From Cyanophora paradoxa (Eukaryota; Glaucocystophyceae; Cyanophorales; Cyanophoraceae), in NCBI GenBank assembly GCA_004431415.1, contig QPMI01000709.1:62001-126000 (forward strand): a stretch of DNA of 64,000 nt, in the 5' to 3' direction. Numbering within the stretch: position 1 is the first letter of the stretch; each line of letters opens with the position of its first letter. Shown in pieces: positions 28,601 to 39,835 of the stretch. The notes beneath the pieces were generated by a model. That model saw nothing but the letters and a program-made list of their open reading frames with translations, did not search any database and was not told the origin of the DNA. The position numbers were made by a program, and so were the translations under genes.

Positions 28601-31506
28601 TGACAGTCTGTGCTCTCGCTTGGAGCAGCTTGCCATCCTCCTTCATCTGATTGGACGTGCTAACGAAGTCTGCGAACTCTCGGAGTGTTCGAGGCTTGTC
28701 TTGGAGTTGCTGCGCGTTGAAAGACACATTAGGAATTACCAAACGCACACATTCGCTCTCCATACAGACCTTGATACGGTTCTGGAAGTCTTGTGTGACC
28801 TCTATGCACTTGTCCCGGGCCGTCTGCAAGAGCAGCTGTTTCATTGACTCCAAGGCCTTGCTCGTGATAGGAACAAGCTGATTTTTGAGGCGCTTGCTGT
28901 CGACATGCAAGACTCCCAAAACGTTGGAAAGCTTCATCTTCTCGAGGTCACCCTGCAATGCCGCCATTAGATGGTTCATTTCCACATGCAACAGCTGACA
29001 CAGACCTGCCAGCGCTTCATTCGATCCATGTCGCTCTTGAACTCCTTGACAGTGTGTGGCGCTTTCTCATACTCCTCGTAGTTCCATGTCTCCCCAAACG
29101 TGTAGATCTGGCGGTACTCTGCCAGGGGCGGTAGTCAAGCGCTTGGACCACGAGTCCACTAAGAGAGGCAGACCCTCGAAAGTCTTTGAGTAGTCGACAG
29201 CTTGGCTGAAGTCCCGGGCAATGACCTCGTCGCACTTTTGCTTGATGTCGATGAACTTCTCGCTCTGACGGATCATGGAACCGACGTGGGGGCCCACAAC
29301 ACTTGCTCCATTGAAGTATGGCTTGAATGGGCGCTGAACTCCGATGTCAGAAAGCATGCACACGTTTTCATGCAACCACAGAGAACCAACCATGTACAGT
29401 AGACGAGGCACCAGGTTGACTGTGTTGATCATGCCCTCCTCCATGTTGTTGATCAGCTGGGCGATGTCATCGTGTCCTGGAGTGAAGACCATTCCACTCG
29501 TTCCGTAACCTACAGTGGTGAAAAACAGGCCTGTCTTGCGGGGGACCTCGAGGATGTTCAGGAACTTGTCCATTGTCGTGAGTGTGAGGAGCGACAGGCT
29601 CTCGACAGACATGTAATCGGCAAGTCGAACGACTGTACACGGCATCAGACAAGGCAGCAGAAGGACCACCAAAAAATTCCTGCCAACGCACAGTCTCCAA
29701 GCATCTGTGCCTCTGCAATGGCCTGCTTGAGCGCCTTCATGCGCGCAGCCTGCTCCTGCTTGACCGCCACCATCGACTTGCTCTTCTCTCCCCGAGTTTG
29801 CCGGGTTGAGGGATTGCCATCCCCACTAGCGTCGGCCTCCCCACTGGCACCCAGCAGCAGATCGTCTGAAGTCCTGGCCCGCGCATTGACGTCCTCACAG
29901 ACTTTCTCGAGAAGAGCCTGCATGGCGCAAGTATTGGGAAGTCCGTGAAGTGAAGATAAAGAAATTTTCGAACCTGCAACTTGTCGACGACTTGTTCAAA
30001 CTTCTTGGAGGCCTGATTGCGTTGCTGGACTTGCTGCTCGTTGAACTCGTCCGGCTGATAAATGCGCTTCGAAGAGATGTGCATGAGATCCACTTCACGT
30101 ATGTCGACGCAAAGGCGATTGATCTCGAGCAGGGTCGAGCAGAACGAGGGCTTCGCCAAGAACAGGCGCTTTGTAAGCTTGCTGCGCTGCTGGCAGTAGA
30201 GCTTGAACCTCACATCTGAGCGGCACTTGAATGAGAAATAGCTCAGCCGAGTTACCAAAATATTTGCGTACTGCTGCGCCAGAGCCGGAAGCTCTTCGCA
30301 ATCAGATAGTACTTGAAGTACGGTATGCTCGTCAGCACGTTGAACATGGTTGCCTGCCTCACCCATTCTCCGAGAGGGATGAACTCTGGACGCTATCTCA
30401 GGGCCAACTCAATCATCACACACTTGAGAGCGCATTGGTTTACCGGATGGCTCGCCGGGGCGGATGTGCACGACGCCCGAAGCGGACATGGTGAAGTGCT
30501 CAGGCTCAACCTGCTCGAATGCGTCAACCTCAATTAAGCTAGAGGGGGCAAGCGGCACCCACCTCTTCACGTGAGACAATGATAAGATCGTATGGACGGA
30601 AATTATCGCCTGTTCTTGCACGGTTCATGTACACGAACTTCACAGGGCCTTCGCGCAAAGCGCGCGGTTAGGACCTCCAACAGTGCGTGCGCTCTAGGGT
30701 AACGCACTGTTCTGGCCGTATCGGGCAAAGAATGCGATAGCGTCGTTTCCCGTCTTCAGCTCTTCGGATTCTTCCGAGTCCTCATGACCGGGGGCAACGG
30801 ATCCCCCCTGCGACCCCTATGAACATGGTGCGAAAACACCCTCAACAAACACTCCACAGCGAGAAGAACGGCGAACCAGCTGGGTAGCAGGGTGGCCGTT
30901 CTCCACCGGCGCCGCGCGGTCCATCATGAAAGCGTCCCTAATGAGCGGCAGAGTGACGATCGACGGGGGAGACTGCTGCTTGTCCTGCCGGGAAACCAGG
31001 CTGCTCTTTGGGACACTCCGGGCCCGCTTCGGGCTCAGCCCGCCCTCCCGCGACGCCTCCAGCGTCACAGGAGATGAGCGCCCGTACGAGCGGAAACGCG
31101 GGCTCATGTGCGTCAGCGCCCGGGAGCTAGCATGCGCCCCCAAGTTCAAGTCATACTTGTAGACCTCCTCCACGCTGAAGTCGAAAAGCTGCGCAAGGGC
31201 CGGTCGGTACATCACGGCAGCCGCTACGTGATGAATTCGCAGCGGGGAGTAGCCGAGAACGCTGGGGCCAACGCACGTTCCGGTCTGTCCTGTTCGAATC
31301 CGCAGAGCGGGTGAGGCGCTGTGGGGGCGCCGTCTCTGTAGCGAACGGTGCCTCCAGAGAGCTGCCCGTGTCCCCATTCTGCAGCCTGGGCTCAGAGCGA
31401 GCAGGCAGGGCTGCAGACAAAACGGAGACCCGCTCACCGCGCGGGCGCGCTTCCCGCTCGAGCTTTTTCCCGGCTGGATTGGTGGGAGGCTAAAGCTAGG
31501 ATCCAT
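16700..31506 (-). CDS. Axonemal dynein heavy chain, single-headed inner-arm type
   Basis: This is a complete microtubule motor gene of about 14.8 kb with some 25-30 short introns, encoding roughly 4,200 residues. The N-terminal exon starts [20 protein letters not shown]. The tail includes [20 protein letters not shown] and [19 protein letters not shown] (about 30440-30660), typical of the DNAH1/3/6/7/12 group. Walker A motifs of AAA1-4 are GPAGTGKT (25908-25931), GVTSTGKST (24955-24983), GSSGVGKT (23717-23743) and GVGGSGRQS (22467-22495); the last is the normal axonemal form. The AAA1 Walker B is CFDEFNRI. Stalk coiled coils and the microtubule-binding domain lie at about 20700-21830. The last exon gives [13 protein letters not shown] and [14 protein letters not shown] before the stop at 16700-16702. 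The exact paralogue is uncertain, and the first two exons are the least sure part. Confidence 0.93.
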
Positions 31507-31899
31507 GCCTGCCTGCCTGAGCGACGGCGCTGGACGCGCCTGCGCCGCCGAGGCGGCAACTCAAAGTACGACGGCTACACGGCTACGACGGCACTCGCAT
31601 ACAAGCTAGTCTGTGAGCTCGCCCGCTGGTCTGTGGACTCGTCTGTGAGGGCAGCTAAGTTAGAAAGACAGGCGTACCCAAGAAACCCCCATCCCCCTTC
31701 ACACCCTCCCCCCACTCTCCTTCCCCCTCCAAAACAAAAAGACGTCGTAGCCCCCTGCTTCCTGAGGCTCGTGCATCTTCAAGCTTTCAGCTCCAGCCCC
31801 CAATAGCGCACGAGACACGTGAGGTGGTTCTTTGAAGCTCATACAGGGAGTTTAAGCAGCTCCCCCCGCTACAACCCAGCTCTAGCGAGTGCAGTGATC
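31507..31899. promoter_or_regulatory. Shared divergent promoter region, dynein heavy chain / DDX54
   Basis: These 393 bp separate two start codons on opposite strands. A C-rich, A-rich stretch lies at about 31680-31740. There is no clear TATA box. The call rests on gene layout. Confidence 0.45.
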
Positions 31900-34800
31900 A
31901 TGAAAGGCAAGAACAAGAAGAAGGCGGCGCCGCTCGTACGCGCGCAACACCCTGCGAAGAAGCAACGCCGCCGTTCTGGCGACGATCGCGGCGGCGGCGC
32001 CTCTCAGCCGGAAGCGCTCGAGAAGCCCGACGAAGGCATGGAGACCGAGGAAGGCGCGCGCCGGCCTGCTTGGACGGCGCGATCGCTTTTGATGCAGCGC
32101 GCGTGCAGGTGCGGTGCTGTTCGAGGGCGACGAGCAGGAAGGGGACGGCAGGAAGAAGAAGGTCAAGTCGGGTGGATTCCAATCCATGGGTTCGCGGGCT
32201 TCTGCTCGCGCGTACGCGCTAGCTTTAGCATCTCATAGTTAGGTTCTTCGGATTTACTTGCTGAGCATACCTGCAGGGCTGTCCCCTCCGATCTTCCAGG
32301 CGATCCTGAAGAAGGGGTGGGTTTGCGCTCGTGCCCCGGACAGATCGCGCAGGCCCAGTGACGTCTCGTCGCAGCTATCGCATGCCCACCCCCATCCAGC
32401 GCAAGAGTATCCCTGTTGGGATCCGGGGGGATGACCTTGTGGCAATGGCAAGGACGGGGTCAGGAAAGACGGCAGCTTTCCTCATACCTGTCCTCGAACG
32501 TCTGCAAACCCACTCCCAAACTGTGCGTCCTTCTCCAAACAACCATATGCCTTTGACGCGATTCCTGTGCCATCAGTTCGGTGCCAGGGCGGTCATTCTG
32601 GAGCCAACCCGCGAGCTTGCGCTCCAAACGTTAAAATTCGCGAAGGAGCTAGCGAAATTCACCGATCTCCGGATGTGCTTGCTGGTCGGTGGGGACAACA
32701 TGGAGGACCAGTTCGCGGACCTTGCAAATTACCCTGACATGTGCGCTAGTTGAGAAAGTCTGCACTGGGAGGAGAACTGATTGCCCTCTTCAGTATCATC
32801 GCTACGCCAGGGCGGCTGATGCATCACCTCATCGAAGTTGGAATGTCGTTGAAGTCGGTCGTGCAGATCGTTTTTGATGAGGCTGACCGGTATATAGCTC
32901 TCTGGTATCCAGCCATCCTGCTGCCACTCAACTTGCGGCAGGCTGTTCGAGATGGGCTTTGCGCAACAGCTGCACGAGATTTTGCATGCCTTATCAGAGT
33001 CCAGGCAGACATTGCTGTTCTCAGCAACCATGCCGTCCCAGCTTGCCGAATTCGCAAGGGCTGGTCTGAGAAATCCTACGGTGATCCGCCTGGACACAGA
33101 AATGAAGCTTAGTGAAAATCTGAAGGTGGCCTCTTAATAATCATAATTGTTTTTCCTGGCTTACGGTGCTTTCTTTTTCGCGCCCAGACGGCCTATTTTA
33201 CTCTCAGGGCAGAGGAAAAGCCAGCCGCTCTTCTCTATGTCCTTCGTGAGCTCGTCGGGCCAGAACAGCAGTCCGTAGTCTTCACTTCCACACGGTGCAG
33301 CCGAACTCTTGTCTCTCGCATTTGAGTTTTCATTTCTAGACAGCCACCACGTCGAGTTCCTCGGAGATATCCTAAAGGCGTCTGGAATCGATGCTTCACT
33401 GGTGTACGGTTCCATGGATCAGACTGCCCGCAAAATCAGCATTGCCAGGTTCCGGAATCGATCATCAAAAGTCCTCATTGTCACAGATATTGCTGCCCGA
33501 GGCATTGGTGTGTCGTATACTTTTTTTGAGTGCAACGAGCTTATGTTTTTCCAGATATCCCTTTGCTGGACAATGTGGTGAACTACGACTTTCCACCAAA
33601 GCCCAAATTGTTTGTGCACCGAGTGGGTCGTGCTGCTCGTGCTGGGCGCTCAGGCACAGCTTTCTCACTTGTCACTGCAGATGAGGTGCGCAGAATTTCA
33701 TGTTCGTTCAATGCGCACGCGCTCCTCTCACGCTTGTTTCAGCTTTCGTATGTCGTTGATCTCCATCTGTACCTGGCACAACCCGTCCGTGTTGCTAAAG
33801 ATCTTGCTGGTGAGGATGGGTCCCATGGCTTCATCGGATGTTTCCCAGATGTGCGTACTCATGTACCGTATTTTTTTTCCTTTGCCCTGTAGTCACATTT
33901 TGCTCGCAGTCTGTCTTGGAGATCGATCTCGACGCTGTTCGTCGGCTTTTGGAGTCAAACCAGGAGCTTGTGTGCACTTCTTGTCAAAGCTGCCAAAGCT
34001 GACAATCTTCTTTTCCTTATTAATCGTGTTTTCCCAGGAAAGCTTGAAGCGTGTTACAGATAATGCTCACAAGCTGTATGTCAAGACTCGTCCACAGCCA
34101 TCTGCTGAGTCTGTCAGACGCGCTAAGAGTGAAATTGGGCAATCACCTCCTCATCCTCTCCTTGGTCTGTGCATATGGTTTGACATAGGCGATAAATGGG
34201 ATCGATTGCTTACATTTTCAGCAGCTGCCCGTCAGGATGGCGGTGCACGCGTGAGGAGCTCATATGTCGCTGCTCTCCGCAATTTCCGCCCACCTCAGAC
34301 AATTCTCGAAATCAAAGAAGCCAAGTGCCTTGGCGGTGCAGACGTGATGAGGAGCAAGCGAGCTTGGTGTGTACTCTATCGTGCATTCTTCTCTATCCTG
34401 ATTTCCTCCGTGACCACTGGCCTAGGCATGGTGTAGCTATCGCCAAAGAGAAGAAGAAAAAAATCGCAACAGCAAATTTGGGCGAGGTCTGGCGGTATCT
34501 TTCTGATGGGCGTAATTGCGGTCACGAACTGTACCAGCAGGATGCGCAGGAGGCAGACATGAGCGATGGCCAGGCTTCATCATCAGGTCAGCTGTTCTGC
34601 ATTTGCTGCTAACTATCTAAGAACATTTCGTACAGAGGGCGCTGTTGCACACACAGTTCATGTAAAACCCAAATCTTCCAAGGATGAAGCATTTTATATT
34701 GCTCCGCAACCAACAAACCGTTATGTGGATTCTGCGTACGTAATCTGGATGTTCTTACACCTTTATTTTTCTCATGCGGAATTCTCAGTCTCTCCATCAA

Positions 34801-35571
34801 GAGTCAGGATGGCACACAGCATCTTCAGGATCTTGTTTTGGATCTTGGTGCTGAAGACAACGAGCAGGTGTGATTTCCTCCCCGCGTCCTGGTACTCTGC
34901 TGACATCTATGCAAAGGTCAAGATGAAACGAAATCAGCTTGTCTGGGACAAGAAGAAGAAGAACTTCGTTCAAGCAGGATCCCTCATGGATGCCGAAACT
35001 AACAATGGTAAAAAGAGGAAAATCCGCACCGAGAGTGGACAGGTGAGAATTGGATCCACGGCAATCCTTTGTGTCGGTTCTCAATTGTGTTCGAAATCAG
35101 GTTATCACAACCTCGTACTCTGCGGGCATGTACGAGGCTTGGGCAAAGAAGCACAAGGTTGCTATTCCAAGGACTGGGGAGCTGGAGGACGCCACCCAGC
35201 AGCGCCCCATGAAGCTCATGGGCCAGCGGTACGTCCAGTCGAGAATGATGATTTTCGGCCTGTTGTCTTATTGGATACCGTCCAGGTGGAAACACACGAA
35301 GGGGATGCCCGGTGCAGAGGCAGGCCAGAAGGCTAAAGGTTTCCACGGCAAGAAGTCGCCCGGTGGCCAGAAGCCCAAGCAGGAGCTCAAGACAATGGAC
35401 AAAATCAAGAAGGAGAGAAAGCAGAAGATGGCGAAGAGGGGTGGCGGTGGCGGCGGTCGTGGTGGTGGCGGTGGTGGCGGTCGGGGCGGTGGCGGCGGCC
35501 GAGGTGGAAGGGGTGGTGGTAGCCGAGGAGCCCGGGGTGGAGGTGGCAGCAGAGGCGGCAAGCGCAAGTAG
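31900..35571 (+). CDS. DDX54: DDX54/Dbp10-type DEAD-box RNA helicase
   Basis: Dbp10/DDX54 acts in the nucleolus in 60S ribosome assembly. The start [20 protein letters not shown] is basic. The core shows [24 protein letters not shown] (Q motif), [20 protein letters not shown] (I), [20 protein letters not shown] (Ia), [32 protein letters not shown] (II), [19 protein letters not shown] (III), [20 protein letters not shown] (V) and [17 protein letters not shown] (VI). The DEMGF-like wording and the [14 protein letters not shown] segment fit Dbp10 rather than other DEAD proteins. The C-terminus has a DBP10CT-like part ([21 protein letters not shown]) and a Gly/Arg-rich tail ending RGGKRK. The first intron (32054-32108) has a GC donor. 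Confidence 0.93.
32054..32108 (+). other. GC-AG intron in DDX54
   Basis: The reading MKGK..METEEG must join [15 protein letters not shown]. No GT occurs between them except inside the acceptor itself. An intron from GCGCGCGCCGG to CGTGCAG, 55 nt, restores the frame with phase 1. The donor context is AAG|GCGCGCGC. Confidence 0.75.
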
Positions 35572-36777
35572 GATTTCGCCATCGAAGTGTAGCCATTTCT
35601 GTACAAGACAGAAAAGATCTAACAGCATTCCGATGCGAGATTGTGTACCGGTTCCGAAAGCGAATTCGAAATTAGAAGCTAGTACACAAAATTTAGTGAG
35701 AAGGGGGGCGGGGGGAGGGGGGAAGGGGGGGGGGGGGGGCGGTCGCCCTTTATTTGCGATGACGATAAGAGGCTGGGATTGTAATAATATAATTACGAAT
35801 AGGGGGTCTAGGGGGAAGCGATTGCAATTACGATGGGGGGAGGCGATTTGCGATTCACGATTTACGCCGGTGCCCCCGCAAATCTGACTCTGCTACGCCC
35901 CGCCTGTCTGCCCCCCACCGGCCCCACCGCCCCCCTCCGCCCCCCGACCCTCTATCTCTCCCAGTTCACACCAATGCCCCTGGTGTCGTCGCCCCCTAGA
36001 AGCCCCCACTCTGAACATGGCTGCTTCTCTGACGATTTTGAATTTCTTGCCTCTCCTAACCTCATCCTCGACTATCATCTCGACTATCCTCGGCTTCTCA
36101 CTGCCGCAGTGCGCAGGTTCTGAGGATCGCGACCTCACTCTCAACTAACGCCGGTCCTGCCTACCCCCCCCTGCGCATGCACATGCGTCATAGCCCTGGC
36201 CACGTCGGGGCTGGTGGGGGTATTTGCCTTCGGCAAGCTAGTGTATTTGGCCAGCTAGCTATAGGCAGGTGTTACCAAATATACGAGGGCTTACAGGAAA
36301 AAAAGGGTAGAGTACCGTCGTGCATCAAACTTTTAATACAATATCGATCCGGATCCCTGCCGATATCGATAATCCCCTGTCGATTTGAAGAAATTTAGTC
36401 CTATGTATACATTGTAACTTGAAACAGATATACATAGCTTGAAGCCGCTGAGCTCTCAAACCAAAACATAGTGATCACGCAATGATGAGCTCTCAAACCA
36501 TGATGAGCTTGCAATTAATATTGCCAACTTGCAGATTCGATGCCATCCGTTGCAATTGTTTCTCCAGGGCTCTATATCGTCATATGCGCGGAAGGTACGC
36601 ATACGTTGGACGTGTACATGTACATTTGAACATATGCATCGTCCAATCGACGGTCTAGCCGGGTCACGACACTCTTGCGAAATCGAATCCAGTACCCCGT
36701 TCGCCAGAAGCGTGTAGCAGAGCGCTTCTCGCAGTTCGCCCTAGAAGCAGCGCAGAGTCTTTTCAACATGGCAGCGC
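35572..36777. other. Intergenic region DDX54 / sterol methyltransferase
   Basis: About 1.2 kb with no supportable gene. It holds a G-rich tract at 35701-35742, AT-rich segments with GATTACG-like words (35760-35870), and two copies of TGAGCTCTCAAACCA near 36448 and 36485. The minus frame at 36572-37012 overlaps the next gene's 5' exons and is judged spurious. Confidence 0.5.
35701..35742 (+). repeat. G-rich tract, including a 15-nt G run
   Basis: Several G runs of 5-15 nt occur in a row about 130 bp downstream of the DDX54 stop. This is a strong potential G-quadruplex on the plus strand. Confidence 0.85.
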
Positions 36778-38507
36778 TTCTCGAGGGACCGAAGCGCGAT
36801 GACCCGACGCGCGGCGTCACTAGTGAGCGCCTCCGTTTGGCCGCGCGCGCGGTTCCGAGCCAGCCGCTGCAATATACGCGCTCCGGCCGACGCGAGCACC
36901 CTCTCCTCTTACGACCTTTCTTCGCGCAGCGCCGTTGAGCCTGAGCCGGGAAGTAATCAACAAGGAGAAGTCTGGCAGGCGCGCGCGCCCTCCTCGCGGT
37001 GCTGGACTTCATTTGACCGCTCGCGCAGCTATATGGAGATGTTCAACCAAGACAAGACCGATAACGACTCGCGCAAGGAGATTTACGTGAGCGCCGTCGT
37101 CATCCCCGCGGCCGAGCAGTTGCTAATTTTTGGGGCGCGCAGGACACCATCGCCAAGGTGGGGCTTAGGTTTCGCGTGAGTAACGCGCTCGCGATGACCT
37201 GATTCGCCACCCCGCGCCGCGCTCCGCAGTACTACTACGACCTCGGTCCGTGTCTCGCATCCCCGGGCGTCCCTTCTCCTCTGTAGCTGCGTTTTGACGC
37301 CGGGGTTTCTCAGTGACGGATTTCTTCGAGTTCGGCTGGGGCCAGTCTTTCCATTTCGCGCCCCGCTTCTATGGCGAGTCGTTCGAGATGTCCATAGCGC
37401 GGCACGAGCAGTGGCTCGCTCTGAAGATGGGCCTGAAGCCCGGTATGAAGGTAGATACTGGAATATCTTTCTTCTTCCTCCCTCTTAGCCGCCGGAAACT
37501 GATCTCTTCGAACAGGTTCTGGACGTTGGATGCGGCGTCGGCGGCCCCGCGCGCACCATCGCACGCTTCTCTGGCGCCAACGTTGTCGGCCTCAACCTCA
37601 ACGACTACCAGATCAAGCGCGGACTCAAGCTCGGCGAGTATTACAAGCTCTCGCACCTCGTCAGCTATCAGAAGGGCGACTTCATGAAAATGCCGTTCGA
37701 GGACGGCACTTTCGATGCTGTTTATGAGGTATGTACCCTTCGCTCAGTTTCGGCTTGCTCCGCCATCGCCAACCTCGGTCAGATCGAGGCGACCTGCCAC
37801 GCGCCCGACAAGGTGGGCGTGTACAGTGAGATCTTCCGCGTGCTCAAGCCTGGCGGTATTTTCGGCCAGGTCCGAATCCTTTTTTTCCGGATCAGACTCG
37901 CCGTCTGACCGGCCTCGGCAACAGTACGAGTGGATTATGACGGACAGGTATGACAAGAACAGCAAGCTCCAGCGTGACGTGAAGTACGGTATTGAGATTG
38001 GCGATGGCCTTCCCGGTGCGCGCGTGCTTGTATCTGTTTTATGCGAGCCTAAACTTCCGCAGACATCTGCGGCCCACAGGACGTTCTTGACGGTCTTAAG
38101 GCTGCTGGCTTCGAGCTGATTGATGCCCGTGATCTGGCTCTGGAGTCTCAAGTCCCGTGGTATGAGCCCCTTCAGGGCAAGTTCAGCGTCCAGGTGCGAA
38201 AATGGTGTCCATGCCCTCTACCACTACTCAATTCAATGGCAGGGCTTCTTGAAGACGGGTACTGGCCGCTTCCTCACCCGGCAATTCGTCCGTGTCTTGG
38301 AGCGCGTGGGCGTCGCCCCGAAGGGCTCTGCCCAGGTCCAGGTTTTCCTTGAGACCGCTGCCAAGGCACTTGTCAAGGGTGGCGAGCTCGGTTCGTCCTC
38401 CCACACCGGGCTTCTTTGTGCGCATGATCAGAATTTCTCCAGGTATCTTCTCGCCCATGTTCTACACTCTGGCCCGCAAGCCCGAATCTTCTGGCAAGAA
38501 GAAGTAA
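36778..38507 (+). CDS. SMT1: Sterol C24-methyltransferase (SMT1/ERG6)
   Basis: This enzyme adds a methyl group from S-adenosylmethionine to C24 of the sterol side chain in phytosterol/ergosterol synthesis at the ER. Exon 1 reads [18 protein letters not shown]. The conserved sterol-binding region [20 protein letters not shown] is followed by the SAM motif [20 protein letters not shown]. Next come [82 protein letters not shown] and [13 protein letters not shown]. The order and spacing match the family. The second intron (36979-37028) has a GC donor. The first two exons rest on intron phase only, because the N-terminus is not conserved. A dispersed repeat begins about 30 bp after the stop. Confidence 0.93.
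36979..37028 (+). other. GC-AG intron in sterol methyltransferase
   Basis: Joining [11 protein letters not shown] to [15 protein letters not shown] needs an intron from GCGCGCGCGCC to CTCGCGCAG, 50 nt, phase 2. The only internal GT donor gives the wrong phase. The donor context is CAG|GCGCGCGC, as in DHX15. Exon 2 itself is inferred. Confidence 0.6.
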
Positions 38508-38536
38508 GGAAGATTAAAGATCAGATGTTTGCCTTC

Positions 38537-38575
38537 AGCGTAGACACGCGACGTAGGCTAGCGGCAAGCTAGCTG
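38537..38575 (+). repeat. Dispersed repeat A, copy 1
   Basis: The segment contains TAGACACGCGA followed by GGCTAGCGGCAAGCTAGCTGC. A related copy lies at 48036-48075, also downstream of a gene end. Confidence 0.6.
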
Positions 38576-39296
38576 CATCTGTAACCTACGCCGTATGGGC
38601 TACAATAATGGGCGGGTGCGGCCCTCGCCGTTGCCGGAGGCCTGTTAGATGTTTGTTTTCTTTCTTTCTTCGCGCAGTTATGTAAGTAGTTGTCTCTATT
38701 CTTGAGCATTTGCACACGAACTCGTTCGGCCTACGAGTGTGGAATTTACACTGAGGCGCCGTTGCTGCAGGCCCAGCCCACCAGAGCCGCCCAGGCCCTG
38801 CGTTGCCCTCTATATATAAGGCAATTAATGTGCGTTCCCGCAAACACCAGCTATATATATAGGAGCCCGCACTGCAAGTGCCGCATCAAACGTGAGAGCC
38901 CAACCCCCGTCCCACCGGTACCTCTCAAATCCAAGTCCAAACCCCTTCCGGATCCCCATATGCATCCCCGAGTCCGATGATCCTCACGATCAGTCCAGCC
39001 TCAGCAGTGTAATGTACTAGCTAGGTCCGGACTGCAGCTGGGTCAGCTAGCTGCAGCTGCAGGGCCAGTCAAGTCCGGGCGAGCTGCAGGACTGGCCATG
39101 GCCAGTGGCGCCGGCCCAGTGGGTCCGGGTTGACGTTGTGTCGGGGTGCACGTGGTGGCCCAGTCACTGAGTCGGGGTTAAGCTCGTGCTAATCGGAATC
39201 GTGATTACGGCAGTCATTTCAAAAAAAAGTGTGAATTCGAGGCAGCATGCGAGTTGCACAGCCTTAATTAAATTGCAATTGAACTCAATGCGATCG

Positions 39297-39545
39297 CAAT
39301 GCAAATATTCATTTTTATCATAGTATGTCAACAACAGCTGCAGTGATGCCATGACTCAGGGATAGCTTCAAGCCCGACAGCCTACGGGCCATAAAGAGGG
39401 CCCAAATTAAACAGCCTAGCCGCTGAGCCTAGCGACAGCCTAATTAATATAAACTTTTTGAAACCTCAAATCGTAATCCGATGATCGCAACTTGGAAACT
39501 TGGCAATGCAAATACTCATTTTTACTAAAAAGTTATGTCAACAAC
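39297..39545 (+). repeat. Imperfect direct repeat, about 205-bp period
   Basis: CAATGCAAATATTCATTTTTA..TATGTCAACAAC at 39297-39335 recurs as CAATGCAAATACTCATTTTTA..TATGTCAACAAC at 39503-39545. Both copies are followed by words containing AGCCGCTGAGC. Confidence 0.65.
39325..39395 (+). repeat. Dispersed repeat B, copy 1
   Basis: TCAACAAC..GTGATGCCATGA..GATAGCTT..AGCCCGACAGCC..CGGGCC is shared in the same order with 47948-48003. Confidence 0.65.
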
Positions 39546-39712
39546 CTAGACAGCCGCTGAGCTTCATGAACAGGGCCTAGCGCTAGCCCTGGGCCCCTCA
39601 GAGCCTATCGATATCATTGCAAGTTTGATGCCTCAGGGCCTAGCCTAGTAGAGCTTGCTTTTGCCATACCCAGTCTTGCTGGCGTGGGCGTGTCTTTTAC
39701 TTGCAAGTTAAC

Positions 39713-39757
39713 GTTGCGATTACGATCGTAATCAGGGTTGCGATTACGATCGTAATC
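39713..39757. repeat. Tandem palindromic repeat (GATTACGATCGTAATC)
   Basis: Two 21-nt copies with 24-nt period each contain the 16-nt perfect palindrome GATTACGATCGTAATC. A third, weaker half site follows near 39774-39785. They lie about 80 bp downstream of the minus-strand surface-protein stop. Confidence 0.8.
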
Positions 39758-39835
39758 TCGATCATTAATCATTGATTCGTAATCGTTATTATAGTATCGG
39801 ACTGCGGCAATTCCAGGCCGCCGGGCAGCAGCTGC

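Larger units (their letters stand above)
38508..39835. other. Repeat-rich intergenic region, sterol methyltransferase / surface protein
   Basis: About 1.3 kb with no coding signal. AGCT/CTGCAG-rich low complexity occupies 38990-39080. Copies of two dispersed repeats lie at 38537-38575 and 39325-39395, and an internal direct repeat lies at 39297-39345 / 39500-39545. A palindromic tandem repeat sits at 39713-39757. Confidence 0.6.

Noticed and set aside
31280-31310. Second TTCGAATCC word
   Set aside because: It lies inside the dynein N-terminal exon region and has no cloverleaf context.
36572-37012. 146-codon minus-strand frame
   Set aside because: It overlaps the 5' exons of the sterol methyltransferase and has no recognisable domain or conserved-looking sequence.
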